Part shown: positions 1 to 8,138 of the stretch, in pieces
Layout of the letters: every line of letters starts with the position of its first letter
How positions within the stretch are numbered: position 1 is the first letter of the stretch
Source of the DNA: Nocardia flavorosea
Lineage (GTDB): Bacteria; Actinomycetota; Actinomycetes; Mycobacteriales; Mycobacteriaceae
Length of the DNA: 64,000 bases
Direction: 5' to 3'
Assembly (NCBI RefSeq): GCF_015477805.1
Contig: NZ_JADLQL010000005.1
Coordinates: 434,001-498,000 of the forward strand
Made by a program: the position numbers and the translations under genes
The notes under the pieces: generated by a model
What the model was told of the DNA's origin: nothing
Database searches by the model: none
Seen by the model: the letters and a program-made list of their open reading frames with translations, nothing else

Positions 1-83
1 CGGGCGATATGCGCGGTGGTCTCCTGCGCCTGCGCGGTTCTGCGCAGCGAATCGTATCGGCGCCGGTCCGGCTCGCCGTCCAT
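1..83 (-). CDS. N-terminus of a TetR-like regulator (partial)
   Basis: The complement reads ATG at 81-83 and stays open to the window edge, beginning MDGEPDRRRYDSLRRTAQ. A short charged lead-in before the first helix is typical of TetR-family regulators. A good ribosome site (AAAGGGGA) lies just upstream of the ATG. The gene is divergent from the membrane-protein gene at 121 and shares a 13-bp palindrome with it, the usual arrangement for a local repressor. Only 27 codons are visible, so the family call rests on context and on the first residues and is tentative. Confidence 0.45.
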   Translation of the reverse strand, partial: MDGEPDRRRYDSLRRTAQAQETTAHIA

Positions 84-108
84 GGTTCCCCTTTCGGTTT
101 ACGTACCT

Positions 109-121
109 TATATTGAATATA
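109..121. promoter_or_regulatory. 13-bp palindrome between divergent genes
   Basis: TATATTGAATATA is a perfect inverted repeat around one central base. It sits between the partial TetR-like gene on the left and the membrane-protein gene on the right and is strikingly AT-rich for this genome. It is probably an operator or a -10 region for one or both genes. Confidence 0.4.
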
Positions 122-849
122 TGCTCAGAAAACTCGGCAGCGCCGTAGCCGCCCAGCGCATCGCCGGCGCGGCCGGAATCGGTTTCGCACTGCTCATAGT
201 CGCCGCCAATCTCGTCCTCGTACCCGCCGGAATGCCCCCACCCGGTTCGTCCGCCGACGAGGCAATCGAATTCTTCCTGTCCGCCGACCAGCCCACCCTC
301 GCGGTCTCGGCACTACTGCCCGCCGTATGGGCCCTGGCAACACTGTTCGCGGCCGGCGCGCTGGCAGCGACCACCCCCGCGGGCGGCCGGAATGCCTGGG
401 CCTACGCCGGCTTCGCCGGAGTACTACTACAGAACGCCACCTTCACCGTCGTGGTAGCGGTACGCCTGGCGATGACGACGGTCGACGATCCGGCAGGTAT
501 CGGCCCACTCTGGGCGCTGCACGAGGCGGTGTTCGGATTCAACGGCACATTCCTCGCCCTGGCGATGCTCGGACTCGGCACCGCCGGATTCGTCACCGGA
601 TTGCTCGCCCGGTGGCAGCTGATACTCGGAATCGTAGCGGGCTGCTTGCAATTCGCGTCCGCGCTAGTCACCCCGCTGATCGTCACCGGTCACGGCCACT
701 TCTCCCTGTTCGGCTTGGTCGGCTGGCTACTCTGGGCGGTGTGGCTCACCAGCTACGGAATCACCCTGATCCGCTCGGCCGGGCACACCCACCCCAACGT
801 CGGAAATATGAGGTCGGCCGGTCATGCCGCCGATGCCCACCCGGACTGA
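121..849 (+). CDS. Multi-pass membrane protein, DUF4386-like
   Basis: This predicted integral membrane protein has about 242 residues and six or seven hydrophobic segments, with long Ala/Leu/Val stretches near residues 15-35, 65-85, 100-120, 140-165 and 170-225. The layout resembles DUF4386-type proteins often found beside TetR regulators, but no catalytic motif is visible and the function is unknown. The ATG at 121 was chosen because longer in-frame starts (16, 82) would overlap the divergent TetR-like gene. It has no obvious ribosome site and directly abuts the palindrome, so the message may be leaderless. Confidence 0.7.
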   Translation: MLRKLGSAVAAQRIAGAAGIGFALLIVAANLVLVPAGMPPPGSSADEAIEFFLSADQPTLAVSALLPAVWALATLFAAGALAATTPAGGRNAWAYAGFAGVLLQNATFTVVVAVRLAMTTVDDPAGIGPLWALHEAVFGFNGTFLALAMLGLGTAGFVTGLLARWQLILGIVAGCLQFASALVTPLIVTGHGHFSLFGLVGWLLWAVWLTSYGITLIRSAGHTHPNVGNMRSAGHAADAHPD

Positions 850-888
850 CAACCGCGGTGAAACGACACCTCGGTACCGTCACTGATC

Positions 889-1776
889 ATGGAGCGTGTG
901 GAGGTCGGCTTCCCGTCGGGAGGTCAGAAGTGTTCCGGCTGGCTGTACCTACCGGCCGGTCCGCCCAAACCCCGCCCGATCGTGGTGATGGGGCACGGGC
1001 TGGGAGCGAACCGGGAAATGGGTCTGGATCGGTACGCGCGGCGATTCGCCGCGGCGGGAATGGGGGTACTGGTATTCGATTACCGGCATTTCGGTAGCAG
1101 TGACGGCGAACCGCGGCAAACGGTGAATATCGCGCGGCAGCGCGAAGATTGGACCTCCGCCATCGCCTATGCGCGAACCCTGCGAGGTTTCGACGCTACC
1201 CGGATCGCACTGTGGGGGACCTCGCTGGGCGGCGGTCACGCGCTGTCCGTGGCACCCGACGACGCCTATATCGCGGCGGTCGTGGCACAGGTGCCGTTCG
1301 TCAGCGGCCTCTCCTCGGCCCTGGCGAAAGGCCCGATCAGCCTGGTGAAGGTCACCACGCTGGCGGTCGCGGATGCGCTGTTCGGCACGATATTCCGCAA
1401 ACCGGTACAGATCCGGCTCGCCGGGCGGAAACGGGCCACAGCGATGCTGACCGGCGCCGACGTACCGGCGGGGTTCGGCCGGCTGGCCGAGGAAAGCCCC
1501 GCCTACCGGCCGAAGATCCCGGCGCGCGCGGCTTTTCCGCTGCTGTTCGACCGGCCGGGCCGGCATGCGAAGGAACTGAAGATGCCGGTGTTGTACGCAT
1601 TGTGCGACAAGGATTCGATCACCCCGGTGAAACCCGCGCTGCGGACCGCGGGCAAAACCAAGCATGCACAAGTGAAGCGTTATCCCGCCGGGCATTTCGA
1701 TATCTATTTCGACGATCTGTTCGAGCAGGCCGTCTACGACCAGACCGAATTCCTGACCGCGGTACTGCGTCCGTGA
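889..1776 (+). CDS. Alpha/beta hydrolase
   Basis: This 295-residue cytosolic alpha/beta-hydrolase has its nucleophile elbow in GTSLGGGH (about residues 107-114), an oxyanion-region MGHGLGANR motif near residue 34, a candidate acid in CDKDSITP near residue 242, and the catalytic His in PAGHFDIYF near residue 267. The length and motif order fit the dienelactone hydrolase/esterase superfamily. The substrate cannot be read from sequence. It lies 39 bp after the membrane-protein gene in the same direction and may be co-transcribed. No clear ribosome site precedes the ATG. Confidence 0.85.
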   Translation: MERVEVGFPSGGQKCSGWLYLPAGPPKPRPIVVMGHGLGANREMGLDRYARRFAAAGMGVLVFDYRHFGSSDGEPRQTVNIARQREDWTSAIAYARTLRGFDATRIALWGTSLGGGHALSVAPDDAYIAAVVAQVPFVSGLSSALAKGPISLVKVTTLAVADALFGTIFRKPVQIRLAGRKRATAMLTGADVPAGFGRLAEESPAYRPKIPARAAFPLLFDRPGRHAKELKMPVLYALCDKDSITPVKPALRTAGKTKHAQVKRYPAGHFDIYFDDLFEQAVYDQTEFLTAVLRP

Positions 1777-1827
1777 CGAGCGCCGCGATACCGGACAACT
1801 GCGCCGTTGCGGTACCGCGGTCGTGAC

Positions 1828-1855
1828 GGCGGGCCGGTGATCGCCGGCCCCCGCC
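1828..1855. terminator. Bidirectional hairpin between convergent genes
   Basis: GGGCCGG and CCGGCCC (1831-1837, 1844-1850) pair around a TGATCG loop and extend outward as GGC/GCC with a one-base bulge. It sits between the convergent hydrolase and DUF4870 genes. There is no T tract, as is usual in high-GC actinomycetes. Confidence 0.55.
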
Positions 1856-1860
1856 ACCGC

Positions 1861-2493
1861 TCATTTCACGAACGAGACATTGATCGGGTACTTGTACTCC
1901 TCGCCCTTGTTGGCCGCCAGACCGGCAATGATCATGAAGACCAGGCCGGCGATCCCGACGATCGGGGCCAGGATGAGGCCGATCAGAACGATCATCAGCA
2001 GAATGCTCACGATCATGCCGATGAAGAACAGGATCTGGAAGTTCAGCGCCTGCACCGCGTGCCGGCGCACGAACTCGTCCCGGTCCTTGTACATCAGATA
2101 GACGATCAGCGGTGCGATCCAGCCGAGCAGGATCCCACCCAGATGCGCCAGCATGGCCCACATCTTGGCATCGGCCGGTGCGACCGGAGCACCGGTCGCA
2201 CCGTACGGCGGCTGCCCCGGATAGGCGTATCCCTGCGGGGGCACGCCGTACTGCGGCTGACCGCCGAAATGCGGCTGCGACGGATACGGCTGCCCTTGCG
2301 GATACGGCTGTCCCTGGGGGTACGGCTGTCCCGGCGGGTACTGCTGGCCCGGCGCATATTGCTGACCGGACGGATACTGCTCCCCCGCTGCGTACTGCTG
2401 CCCCGATGCGTACTGCTGGCCGGGCGGATACTGCTGACCCGGCGGGTACTGCTGCCCTTTGGACAGGTCGAAGGGCGGCTGAGGATCGGTCAT
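1861..2493 (-). CDS. DUF4870 membrane protein with Gln/Pro/Tyr repeat tail
   Basis: A protein of about 210 residues in two halves. Residues 10-90 are a low-complexity tail of degenerate GQQYPPG/GQPYPQG units. Residues 100-200 are a DUF4870 membrane domain: a helix containing MLAHLGG, a second helix (IAPLIVYLMY), the charged KDRDEFVRRHAVQALNFQ segment typical of this family, then two further membrane helices. The ATG at 2491-2493 (MTDPQPPFD) was chosen over an upstream one because the repeat tail starts directly after it. The molecular function is unknown. The Pro/Gln/Tyr tail may mediate multivalent interactions, as seen for other actinobacterial membrane proteins; that is inference. Confidence 0.85.
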   Translation of the reverse strand: MTDPQPPFDLSKGQQYPPGQQYPPGQQYASGQQYAAGEQYPSGQQYAPGQQYPPGQPYPQGQPYPQGQPYPSQPHFGGQPQYGVPPQGYAYPGQPPYGATGAPVAPADAKMWAMLAHLGGILLGWIAPLIVYLMYKDRDEFVRRHAVQALNFQILFFIGMIVSILLMIVLIGLILAPIVGIAGLVFMIIAGLAANKGEEYKYPINVSFVK

Positions 2494-2668
2494 CACATTC
2501 CAAACTTGCAGGCGACAGGACTTCTCGAGCATAAGGGGGCGAACCCGCCTACGGGAGTGCGGCTTTGCCACCCCTAGGTGAACTGCGCGATGCCCGGCAT
2601 CGCGGATCATCGGAGAGCCCGGAGCTGCGCGGTTTCCCTACGTCACTGTCTGCACAACGTCTGTGTCC

Positions 2669-4156
2669 TCAGTGCGCCGCAGTCAGTGAGTCCCTTTCTT
2701 CGGTCGAGACCGTCTCCTTCGGGGAGCGCACCATCGCCGCCGCGGCGATCAGTACCAGCGACAGCACAGCCGCGACCAGGAAGGCGGTGTGCACACCGTC
2801 GGCAGCAGCCACCACCGGCGCAGCGCCCTCGTCGAGCGCCGATTCGGTGCCGCGCGTCATCATCGTGATGAACAGTGCGGTACCCGCGGCACCCGCGACC
2901 TGCTGCACGGTGCTGACCGTCGCGCTGCCGTGTGAGTACAGCTGCGGCGGCAGCGAACCCAGCGCCGAGGTCATCAACGGTGTCAGTCCGCAACTGATGC
3001 CGGCGCTCACGATCACGTGCGCGGCGATCACGAGTGCGATCGAGGAGTTCTGGTCGAGGGTGGCGAGAATCCAGCAGCCGGCGCTCAACGCGATGGTGCC
3101 GGGCAGTACCAGCGGCCGGGCTCCCCACCGATCGAAGAGAGCACCGACGAACGGGGCCAGCAAACCCATGGTCAACCCGCCCGGCAGGAGAACCAAACCG
3201 GTGGTGAGGACGTCCTTGCCGAGCACGTTCTGCAGGTACATCGGCAGGATGATGAGCGCGCCGAACAGGCTCAGCATCAGGCACGCCATCAGGATGACGG
3301 CGAGCCGGAAAGGCCCGACCGCGAACGTCCGCAGATCCAGTAGCGCCCGTCCCCGGTCCGCCAGTTTCAGCTGGCGCACAACGAACAGCGCGAGGGCGGC
3401 CGCACCGACCGTGAGCGACACCCACGGCGGGATCGGCGCGTGCCCGGACGCCGATTCGCCGATACTGCTCAACCCGAACACGAGGCCGCCGAATCCGAGT
3501 GCCGCCAGCGGTACGGAGAGGTAGTCGAGGTGCGATTTGCTCGGCTCGGTCACGTTGCGGATGAACATCCCGCCGAGCACCAGCGCGAGAACCGCGAACG
3601 GCAGCACGATCCAGAACATCGCCCGCCAGTTCAGCGACTGCAGGATGAGCCCGGAAACGGTGGGCCCGACGGCCGGCGCCACCGAGATAACGATCGACAC
3701 CAGCCCCATCGTCTTACCGCGCGACCGCTCGGGCACCAGGTTGAGAATGGTGGTCATCAGCAGCGGAATCATCAGCGCCGTGCCGACGGCCTGCACGATC
3801 CGGCCCACGATCAGGGCTTCGAATCCGGGCGCCAGCGCCGCGATCACCGTCCCGCCGCTGAACAGCGACATCGCGGCGATATAGATGGCGCGCAACGCGA
3901 ACCGCTGCAGGATGAATCCGGTGGTGGGGATGACGATCGCCATGGTCAGCAGGAAGCCGCTGGTCAGCCACTGCGCGGTGGCTGCGCTGATCTCGAGGTC
4001 CACCATCAGGCGCGGCAGGGCCACGCTGAGAATCGTCTCGTTGAGAATCACCACGAACGCGGCGACGAGCAACAGCCCGATCAGCAGGAACGCTCCCGGA
4101 GCCCGGTCGTCGTGGTCTGGGGAATCGTCGGTTGTCGCCACCGAGTTGTCTATCAC
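2669..4156 (-). CDS. MFS drug efflux transporter, DHA2 (EmrB/QacA) family
   Basis: This 495-residue transporter has about 14 predicted membrane helices, the size and topology of proton-coupled DHA2 multidrug exporters. NETILSVALPRLM in helix 1 matches the D/N-x-T-[IV]-V-N-V-A-L-P signature of that family, and GRIVQAVGTALMIPL matches the helix-4 motif. It is divergent from a TetR gene at 4273, which suggests drug-inducible derepression. It should act in the cytoplasmic membrane; the substrate is not predictable. Confidence 0.92.
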   Translation of the reverse strand: MIDNSVATTDDSPDHDDRAPGAFLLIGLLLVAAFVVILNETILSVALPRLMVDLEISAATAQWLTSGFLLTMAIVIPTTGFILQRFALRAIYIAAMSLFSGGTVIAALAPGFEALIVGRIVQAVGTALMIPLLMTTILNLVPERSRGKTMGLVSIVISVAPAVGPTVSGLILQSLNWRAMFWIVLPFAVLALVLGGMFIRNVTEPSKSHLDYLSVPLAALGFGGLVFGLSSIGESASGHAPIPPWVSLTVGAAALALFVVRQLKLADRGRALLDLRTFAVGPFRLAVILMACLMLSLFGALIILPMYLQNVLGKDVLTTGLVLLPGGLTMGLLAPFVGALFDRWGARPLVLPGTIALSAGCWILATLDQNSSIALVIAAHVIVSAGISCGLTPLMTSALGSLPPQLYSHGSATVSTVQQVAGAAGTALFITMMTRGTESALDEGAAPVVAAADGVHTAFLVAAVLSLVLIAAAAMVRSPKETVSTEERDSLTAAH

Positions 4157-4272
4157 CTGAGTCTGTCCGCTCGATCGTGCCGCTGGTACCGGAGCAGCCT
4201 AACAAAAATGACAGTCGCTGACATATTGGCAGCGGATGCCTGTGTCGGATACGAGGAAGTACCCTATGGCAC

Positions 4273-4902
4273 GTGCTCACCGCTACGCCGCCCGATTCGC
4301 CACCCCTCGACCTGCGCGCGCGACGCCGGAATGCCACCCGCATCGAGATCCGCGAGGCCGCCCTCGCCCTGTTCGAACGGCAGGGCGTCGACCGCACCAC
4401 CAGCGAGGAGATCGCCCGCGCGGCCGGTATCTCACAGCGGACGTTCTTCCGGTACTTCGCGACGAAAGAGGAATGCGTCCTGTTCGACTCGTTCGGCTTC
4501 GACGAGGCCGTGCACAGCTGCCTGGAAACGGCGGATATGGGGTCGCTGTCGCTCGCGGATATGGAGACCGCGATCGGCCGGATGATGGAAGGCATTCGCA
4601 ACGACGAACAGAGCGAAGTCGCCGCGACGGCCCTGCGGATCCAGAAGCTGGTCTCGACCGACGCGGCCCTCAGCAGAGCCGCCGTCGCCCACTATGCCGA
4701 CAACGCCGAACGTTCGATGGCACTCATCGAAGGACGATGCCCGGCCGCCGACCGCTCCCGGGTCCGGGCGATCGTCCGGGTCGCGCAGCTCGCGGTGCAA
4801 CTCGCTTGCGAAGAATGGGTCGAAGCCAGCGCCCCCGGCGGCGACGACTCCGACCTGGCGTCGATCTACCGCACCGTGTGCGCTCGTATCCGCACACTCT
4901 GA
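4273..4902 (+). CDS. TetR-family repressor beside the efflux pump
   Basis: This 209-residue TetR regulator has its helix-turn-helix near residues 28-65 (TTSEEIARAAGISQRTFFRY, then FATKEECVLFDS), followed by an all-alpha ligand domain. The frame begins at GTG 4273; the nearer ATG at 4266 is out of frame. AGGAAG about 15 bases upstream is a distant ribosome site. It is divergent from the DHA2 exporter with a 116-bp shared promoter region that holds a repeated TGACA motif (TGACAGTCGCTGACA near 4210-4224). Autoregulation and pump control are the likely roles. Confidence 0.88.
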   Translation: MLTATPPDSPPLDLRARRRNATRIEIREAALALFERQGVDRTTSEEIARAAGISQRTFFRYFATKEECVLFDSFGFDEAVHSCLETADMGSLSLADMETAIGRMMEGIRNDEQSEVAATALRIQKLVSTDAALSRAAVAHYADNAERSMALIEGRCPAADRSRVRAIVRVAQLAVQLACEEWVEASAPGGDDSDLASIYRTVCARIRTL

Positions 4903-5102
4903 TCCGTATACGACGAACCACCGAATCGACGGACGAGGGAACGTCAGCACCGAACGGGACAAAGTCTGCGCCGACCCCGGCCCGCTGTTGCGCAGGCACC
5001 GCATCATCGGCAGACATCTGTGCCGGCAACCGCTCGCCCCCTGCCCGCCCACGTTGTTAGATGGCGTAAGAACTACCCGCCCACAGGAGAGGACTCGAAC
5101 GT

Positions 5103-5855
5103 ATGGCCGAGAGGATCGCAGTGGTATCCGGCGCCGCCCGGGGAATCGGGGCCGCCATCGCCGAACGGCTGGCCTCCGACGGGATGAAAGTCGGGGTCCT
5201 CGATCTCGACGAAGCCGCCTGCGCCGCTACCGTTTCGGCGATCACCGCCGCCGGCGGGCAGGCGCTCGCACTCGGCGCCGATGTGAGCAAGGAGGATTCG
5301 GTGAACGCGGCGATCGAACGGCTCGCCGCCGAACTCGGCGAACCCACCGTGGTGGTCAACAACGCCGGCGTCCTGCGCGACAACCTGCTGTTCAAGATGA
5401 GCGTCGACGACTGGGACACCGTAATGGGCGTGCACCTGCGCGGCGCCTTCCTGCTCACCCGGGCCGCCCAGAAGTACATGGTCGAACAGAAATGGGGCCG
5501 GATCGTCAATATGTCCAGCACCTCGGCGCAGGGCAACCGGGGTCAGGTCAACTACTCCGCCGCCAAGGCCGGTATGCAGGGCTTCACCAAAACTCTCGCC
5601 TTCGAACTGGGCAAGTACGGTGTCACCGCCAACGCGATCGCCCCCGGTTTCATCGTCACCGATATGACCGCGGCCACCGCCGCCCGCGTGGGCGTCGATT
5701 TCGAGGACTTCCAGAAGGCGGCGGCCGCACAGATCCCGGTACAGCGGGTCGGCCGGCCGGAAGATATCGCGAACACCGCGTCGTTCCTCGTCAGCGAGGG
5801 TGCAGGATTCGTCTCGGGGCAAGTCATCTATGTGGCGGGTGGGCCGCAGGACTGA
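5103..5855 (+). CDS. FabG-type 3-oxoacyl-ACP reductase (SDR)
   Basis: This 250-residue classical short-chain dehydrogenase has the cofactor motif GAARGIG (near residues 10-16), NNAGV near 90, catalytic Ser in NMSSTSAQGN, and the YSAAK pair near residues 154-158. DLDE after the second strand would favour NAD(H), whereas FabG enzymes usually carry a basic residue there. Overall similarity is to 3-oxoacyl-ACP reductases, though SDR substrates are hard to assign. AGGAGAGG lies just ahead of the ATG. It ends in YVAGGPQD, whose DNA is repeated after the next gene, and is followed by a strong hairpin. Confidence 0.85.
   Translation: MAERIAVVSGAARGIGAAIAERLASDGMKVGVLDLDEAACAATVSAITAAGGQALALGADVSKEDSVNAAIERLAAELGEPTVVVNNAGVLRDNLLFKMSVDDWDTVMGVHLRGAFLLTRAAQKYMVEQKWGRIVNMSSTSAQGNRGQVNYSAAKAGMQGFTKTLAFELGKYGVTANAIAPGFIVTDMTAATAARVGVDFEDFQKAAAAQIPVQRVGRPEDIANTASFLVSEGAGFVSGQVIYVAGGPQD
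5828..5852 (+). repeat. 25-bp direct repeat, copy 1 (3' end of reductase gene)
   Basis: This segment encodes the last residues of the SDR gene and is identical over 25 bases to 7026-7050. The two copies flank the Rpn-family gene. Confidence 0.8.
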
Positions 5856-5862
5856 CAGCCAC

Positions 5863-5900
5863 ACGGGCGGGACGGCTCCCAGATGGGCCGTCCCACCCGT
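5863..5900. terminator. Strong hairpin after the FabG-type gene
   Basis: ACGGGCGGGACGGC (5863-5876) pairs with GCCGTCCCACCCGT (5887-5900) at 13 of 14 positions around a 10-base loop. It begins 8 bases after the reductase stop codon and has no T tract. Confidence 0.65.
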
Positions 5901-6008
5901 ATTCATCGGTATTCGCTCTCGACAGTGCGTGGCGTGATTGTGCCGTCGCGGCGCGTCTCGTGGTCCGAACGGTGGGCGCGTCGCGCGGTAACCGGTACGT
6001 TGCCGAAT

Positions 6009-6992
6009 ATGGTTGTAAAGCAGGATAATCCGCATGATTCGCTGTTCCGGCAGATCATGTCGGACCCTGCCGCGGCCGCGGGGGAATTGCGGGCGGTCCT
6101 CCCGCAGTGGCTGGTGGCGCTGATCGACTGGGACAGTATGGTGCCGGCGTCGGGAGCCTATATCCTGCCGGATCTACGAAACCGTGACTGTGACGTGTTG
6201 TTCCGGACCACGCTGGCCGGTCGCGACGGGTTCGTTCATCTGCTGCTCGAGCATCAGAGTTCGCCCGATAAACATATGCCGCTGCGGGTCCTCGAATACA
6301 TGGTGGCGATCTGGGGCAGGTATCTCAAAGAGCATCCGAACACCGAGTACTACCCGCTGGTGATTCCGGTGGTGGTCAACTCCGGCCCCAATACCCGGCG
6401 ATGGAACTACACCACCGAACTGGCGGATCGCATCGGCACCGACGCGGGTGTACGGGCGCGACTGGGTGACCTGGTGCCGCGGTTTCGGATCCTGGTCGAC
6501 GACCTTGCCTGGATCGATCTCGACCAGCTCTACGCCCGCGGTCTCGCCCCCTCGGTGCTGATGATGCTGATCCTGCACCGTCTGGCTTTCGGAAACGAAC
6601 ATCTGGACCGGGATCTGCAACCACATATCGAGGTGCTGCGGGCAGTGGAAGAGTCCCCGAGCGGGGCCGATAACCTGTATGGCCTGTTCAGCTACATTAG
6701 TAAGGTGTCCGAGACCAGCGCGCAGGATCTGGAGCGTGTGGTCGATCGGCTCGGTCCGCTGGCGAAGGAGGTCGCGGTGACGACAGCAGAACAACTCCGA
6801 GCGGAAGGCCAAGCCATGGGCCAGGCCAAGGGCCAGGCCAAGGTCTTGCTACGCCAGCTCTCCCTGAAATTCGGCCCCTTGCCCGACGGGATCGCCGAGC
6901 GGTTGGAGGCCGGTGATCCCGCCGAGCTCGAGATATGGACGGAGCGGGTGCTGACCGCGAACAGTCTCGAGGAGTTCTTCGGCAGTAGCTGA
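6009..6992 (+). CDS. Rpn-family recombination-promoting nuclease / putative transposase
   Basis: About 327 residues. The opening HDSLFRQIMSDP and the PD-(D/E)XK-like core (NRDCDVLFRTTL, then FVHLLLEHQSSPDKHMPLR) match the Rpn/YhgA-like putative transposase family (Transposase_31). Members are DNA endonucleases that stimulate RecA-independent recombination, and some have roles in phage defence. The C-terminus has the usual Gln/Gly/Ala repeat (GQAMGQAKGQAK) before a helical tail. ATG 6009 puts the conserved HDSLFR motif near the N-terminus. The gene sits alone, flanked by identical 25-bp repeats, which suggests insertion after the reductase gene. Confidence 0.85.
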   Translation: MVVKQDNPHDSLFRQIMSDPAAAAGELRAVLPQWLVALIDWDSMVPASGAYILPDLRNRDCDVLFRTTLAGRDGFVHLLLEHQSSPDKHMPLRVLEYMVAIWGRYLKEHPNTEYYPLVIPVVVNSGPNTRRWNYTTELADRIGTDAGVRARLGDLVPRFRILVDDLAWIDLDQLYARGLAPSVLMMLILHRLAFGNEHLDRDLQPHIEVLRAVEESPSGADNLYGLFSYISKVSETSAQDLERVVDRLGPLAKEVAVTTAEQLRAEGQAMGQAKGQAKVLLRQLSLKFGPLPDGIAERLEAGDPAELEIWTERVLTANSLEEFFGSS

Positions 6993-7025
6993 GCGACAAC
7001 CGACAGTGCCGATGATCCATGTCCA

Positions 7026-7050
7026 CTATGTGGCGGGTGGGCCGCAGGAC
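7026..7050 (+). repeat. 25-bp direct repeat, copy 2 (non-coding)
   Basis: Identical over 25 bases to the 3' end of the reductase gene at 5828-5852. Similarity continues five bases to the left with two mismatches. A hairpin follows this copy too, although its sequence differs. Confidence 0.8.
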
Positions 7051-7060
7051 CGAGATTGCA

Positions 7061-7098
7061 CGGCGGGGTGGTACCGGGACCACCGCCCCATCCCGCCG
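7061..7098. terminator. Hairpin after the second repeat copy
   Basis: GGTGGT and ACCACC pair around ACCGGG (7067-7084), inside an outer GGCGGG/CCCGCC pairing at 7062-7067 and 7092-7097. The two pairings partly compete. It is likely a rho-independent-like terminator between the Rpn gene and the convergent oxidoreductase gene. Confidence 0.4.
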
Positions 7099-7135
7099 AT
7101 CGAGCTGTCGGCGCCTTGGTTCATCGCCTGACCTG

Positions 7136-8104
7136 CTATCGATTCTGTAGCGAGGCGAGGAACTCGTCGGTTCTCCTGACGTCCTCGCGATCGTAGGCAC
7201 TCACGCTGGCGAGGATCTCGGATGCACCGGTCCGCTCGAGAAGGTCGGCCAGCTCGTCGGCGACCAGTTCCGGAGTGCCCGCGACAGCTCCCGTCATCCA
7301 GGTGCGCACGGCATCGACCTTCTTCGCGCGTGCACTACCGAGCATCCGGCGCACGTCCTCGACGGGTTGCAGCGCCCGGAATTCGCCGACATCCCGGGAA
7401 TCGGCGTAGGCCCAGGCTTCCGGCAGCAGAAGGTCCCGGGCACGCTCGGCGGTTTCGGCGACGACGATATCTGCACTCACCATCAGATACGGATCCGGTT
7501 GGCGTGCGCTGGGCCGGAAGTCCTGGAAATAGGCATCGATCGCCTTCGCGTCCTGAACGAGCGGACCTCCGATCACTACCGGCAACCCCAACTCCGCAGC
7601 GAGAGACAGTCCGTCCTTGATGGCGAGCAGGAAAACCGGCGGCGGCTCGACGCGGGGCCTGACCGTGATATCGGCGCGTCCGTCCAGATAAGAGCGGATC
7701 TCCTCGATATCGGCCTCGTATTCGCCCGGACGCAGGGTCGTCCGCCCCAGCGCCCGCCGGATCGGAGGCGTGAATCCGAGCGAACCGCCGAGTCCGATAT
7801 CGACCCTTCCCGGATACAGCGATTCGAGAAGTAACGCCTGCTCCGCGACCACCAGCGGACTGTGGTTGGGGACCATGATCCCGCCGGTCCCGAGCCGGAT
7901 GCTGCGAGTACGCGCCCCGATCGCCGCGAGCAACAGGGTGGGGGCCGCGCCGGCGATACCCGGCACCGCGTGATGTTCGGCAGTCCAGAATCGGCGAAAG
8001 CCGAGCTCCTCCGCCCGTACCGCTCGTTGCACCGTGGTGGTCACGGCAGCGGCATCGGACTCACCGCTGCGTGTCCGGGCGCGGTCGAGCAGGGAGATAC
8101 GCAT
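7136..8104 (-). CDS. LLM-class (luciferase-like) flavin-dependent oxidoreductase
   Basis: This 322-residue TIM-barrel bacterial-luciferase-like protein carries the family hallmarks ELGFRRFWTAEHH (near residue 33), IRLGTGGIMVPNHSPLVVAEQ (near 67-87) and a GRVDIGLGGSLGFTP phosphate-binding segment. Such enzymes use FMNH2 or F420; the flavin cannot be decided here. The start MRISLLDRARTRSG was chosen because AAGGAGGA lies just upstream. It follows the hydrolase gene at 8139-9119 with a 34-bp gap and is probably second in that operon, controlled by the divergent HTH regulator at 9187. Confidence 0.88.
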   Translation of the reverse strand: MRISLLDRARTRSGESDAAAVTTTVQRAVRAEELGFRRFWTAEHHAVPGIAGAAPTLLLAAIGARTRSIRLGTGGIMVPNHSPLVVAEQALLLESLYPGRVDIGLGGSLGFTPPIRRALGRTTLRPGEYEADIEEIRSYLDGRADITVRPRVEPPPVFLLAIKDGLSLAAELGLPVVIGGPLVQDAKAIDAYFQDFRPSARQPDPYLMVSADIVVAETAERARDLLLPEAWAYADSRDVGEFRALQPVEDVRRMLGSARAKKVDAVRTWMTGAVAGTPELVADELADLLERTGASEILASVSAYDREDVRRTDEFLASLQNR

Positions 8105-8138
8105 CAGTCCTCCTTCGTCCCTGCTCTGGCGCAACGCG

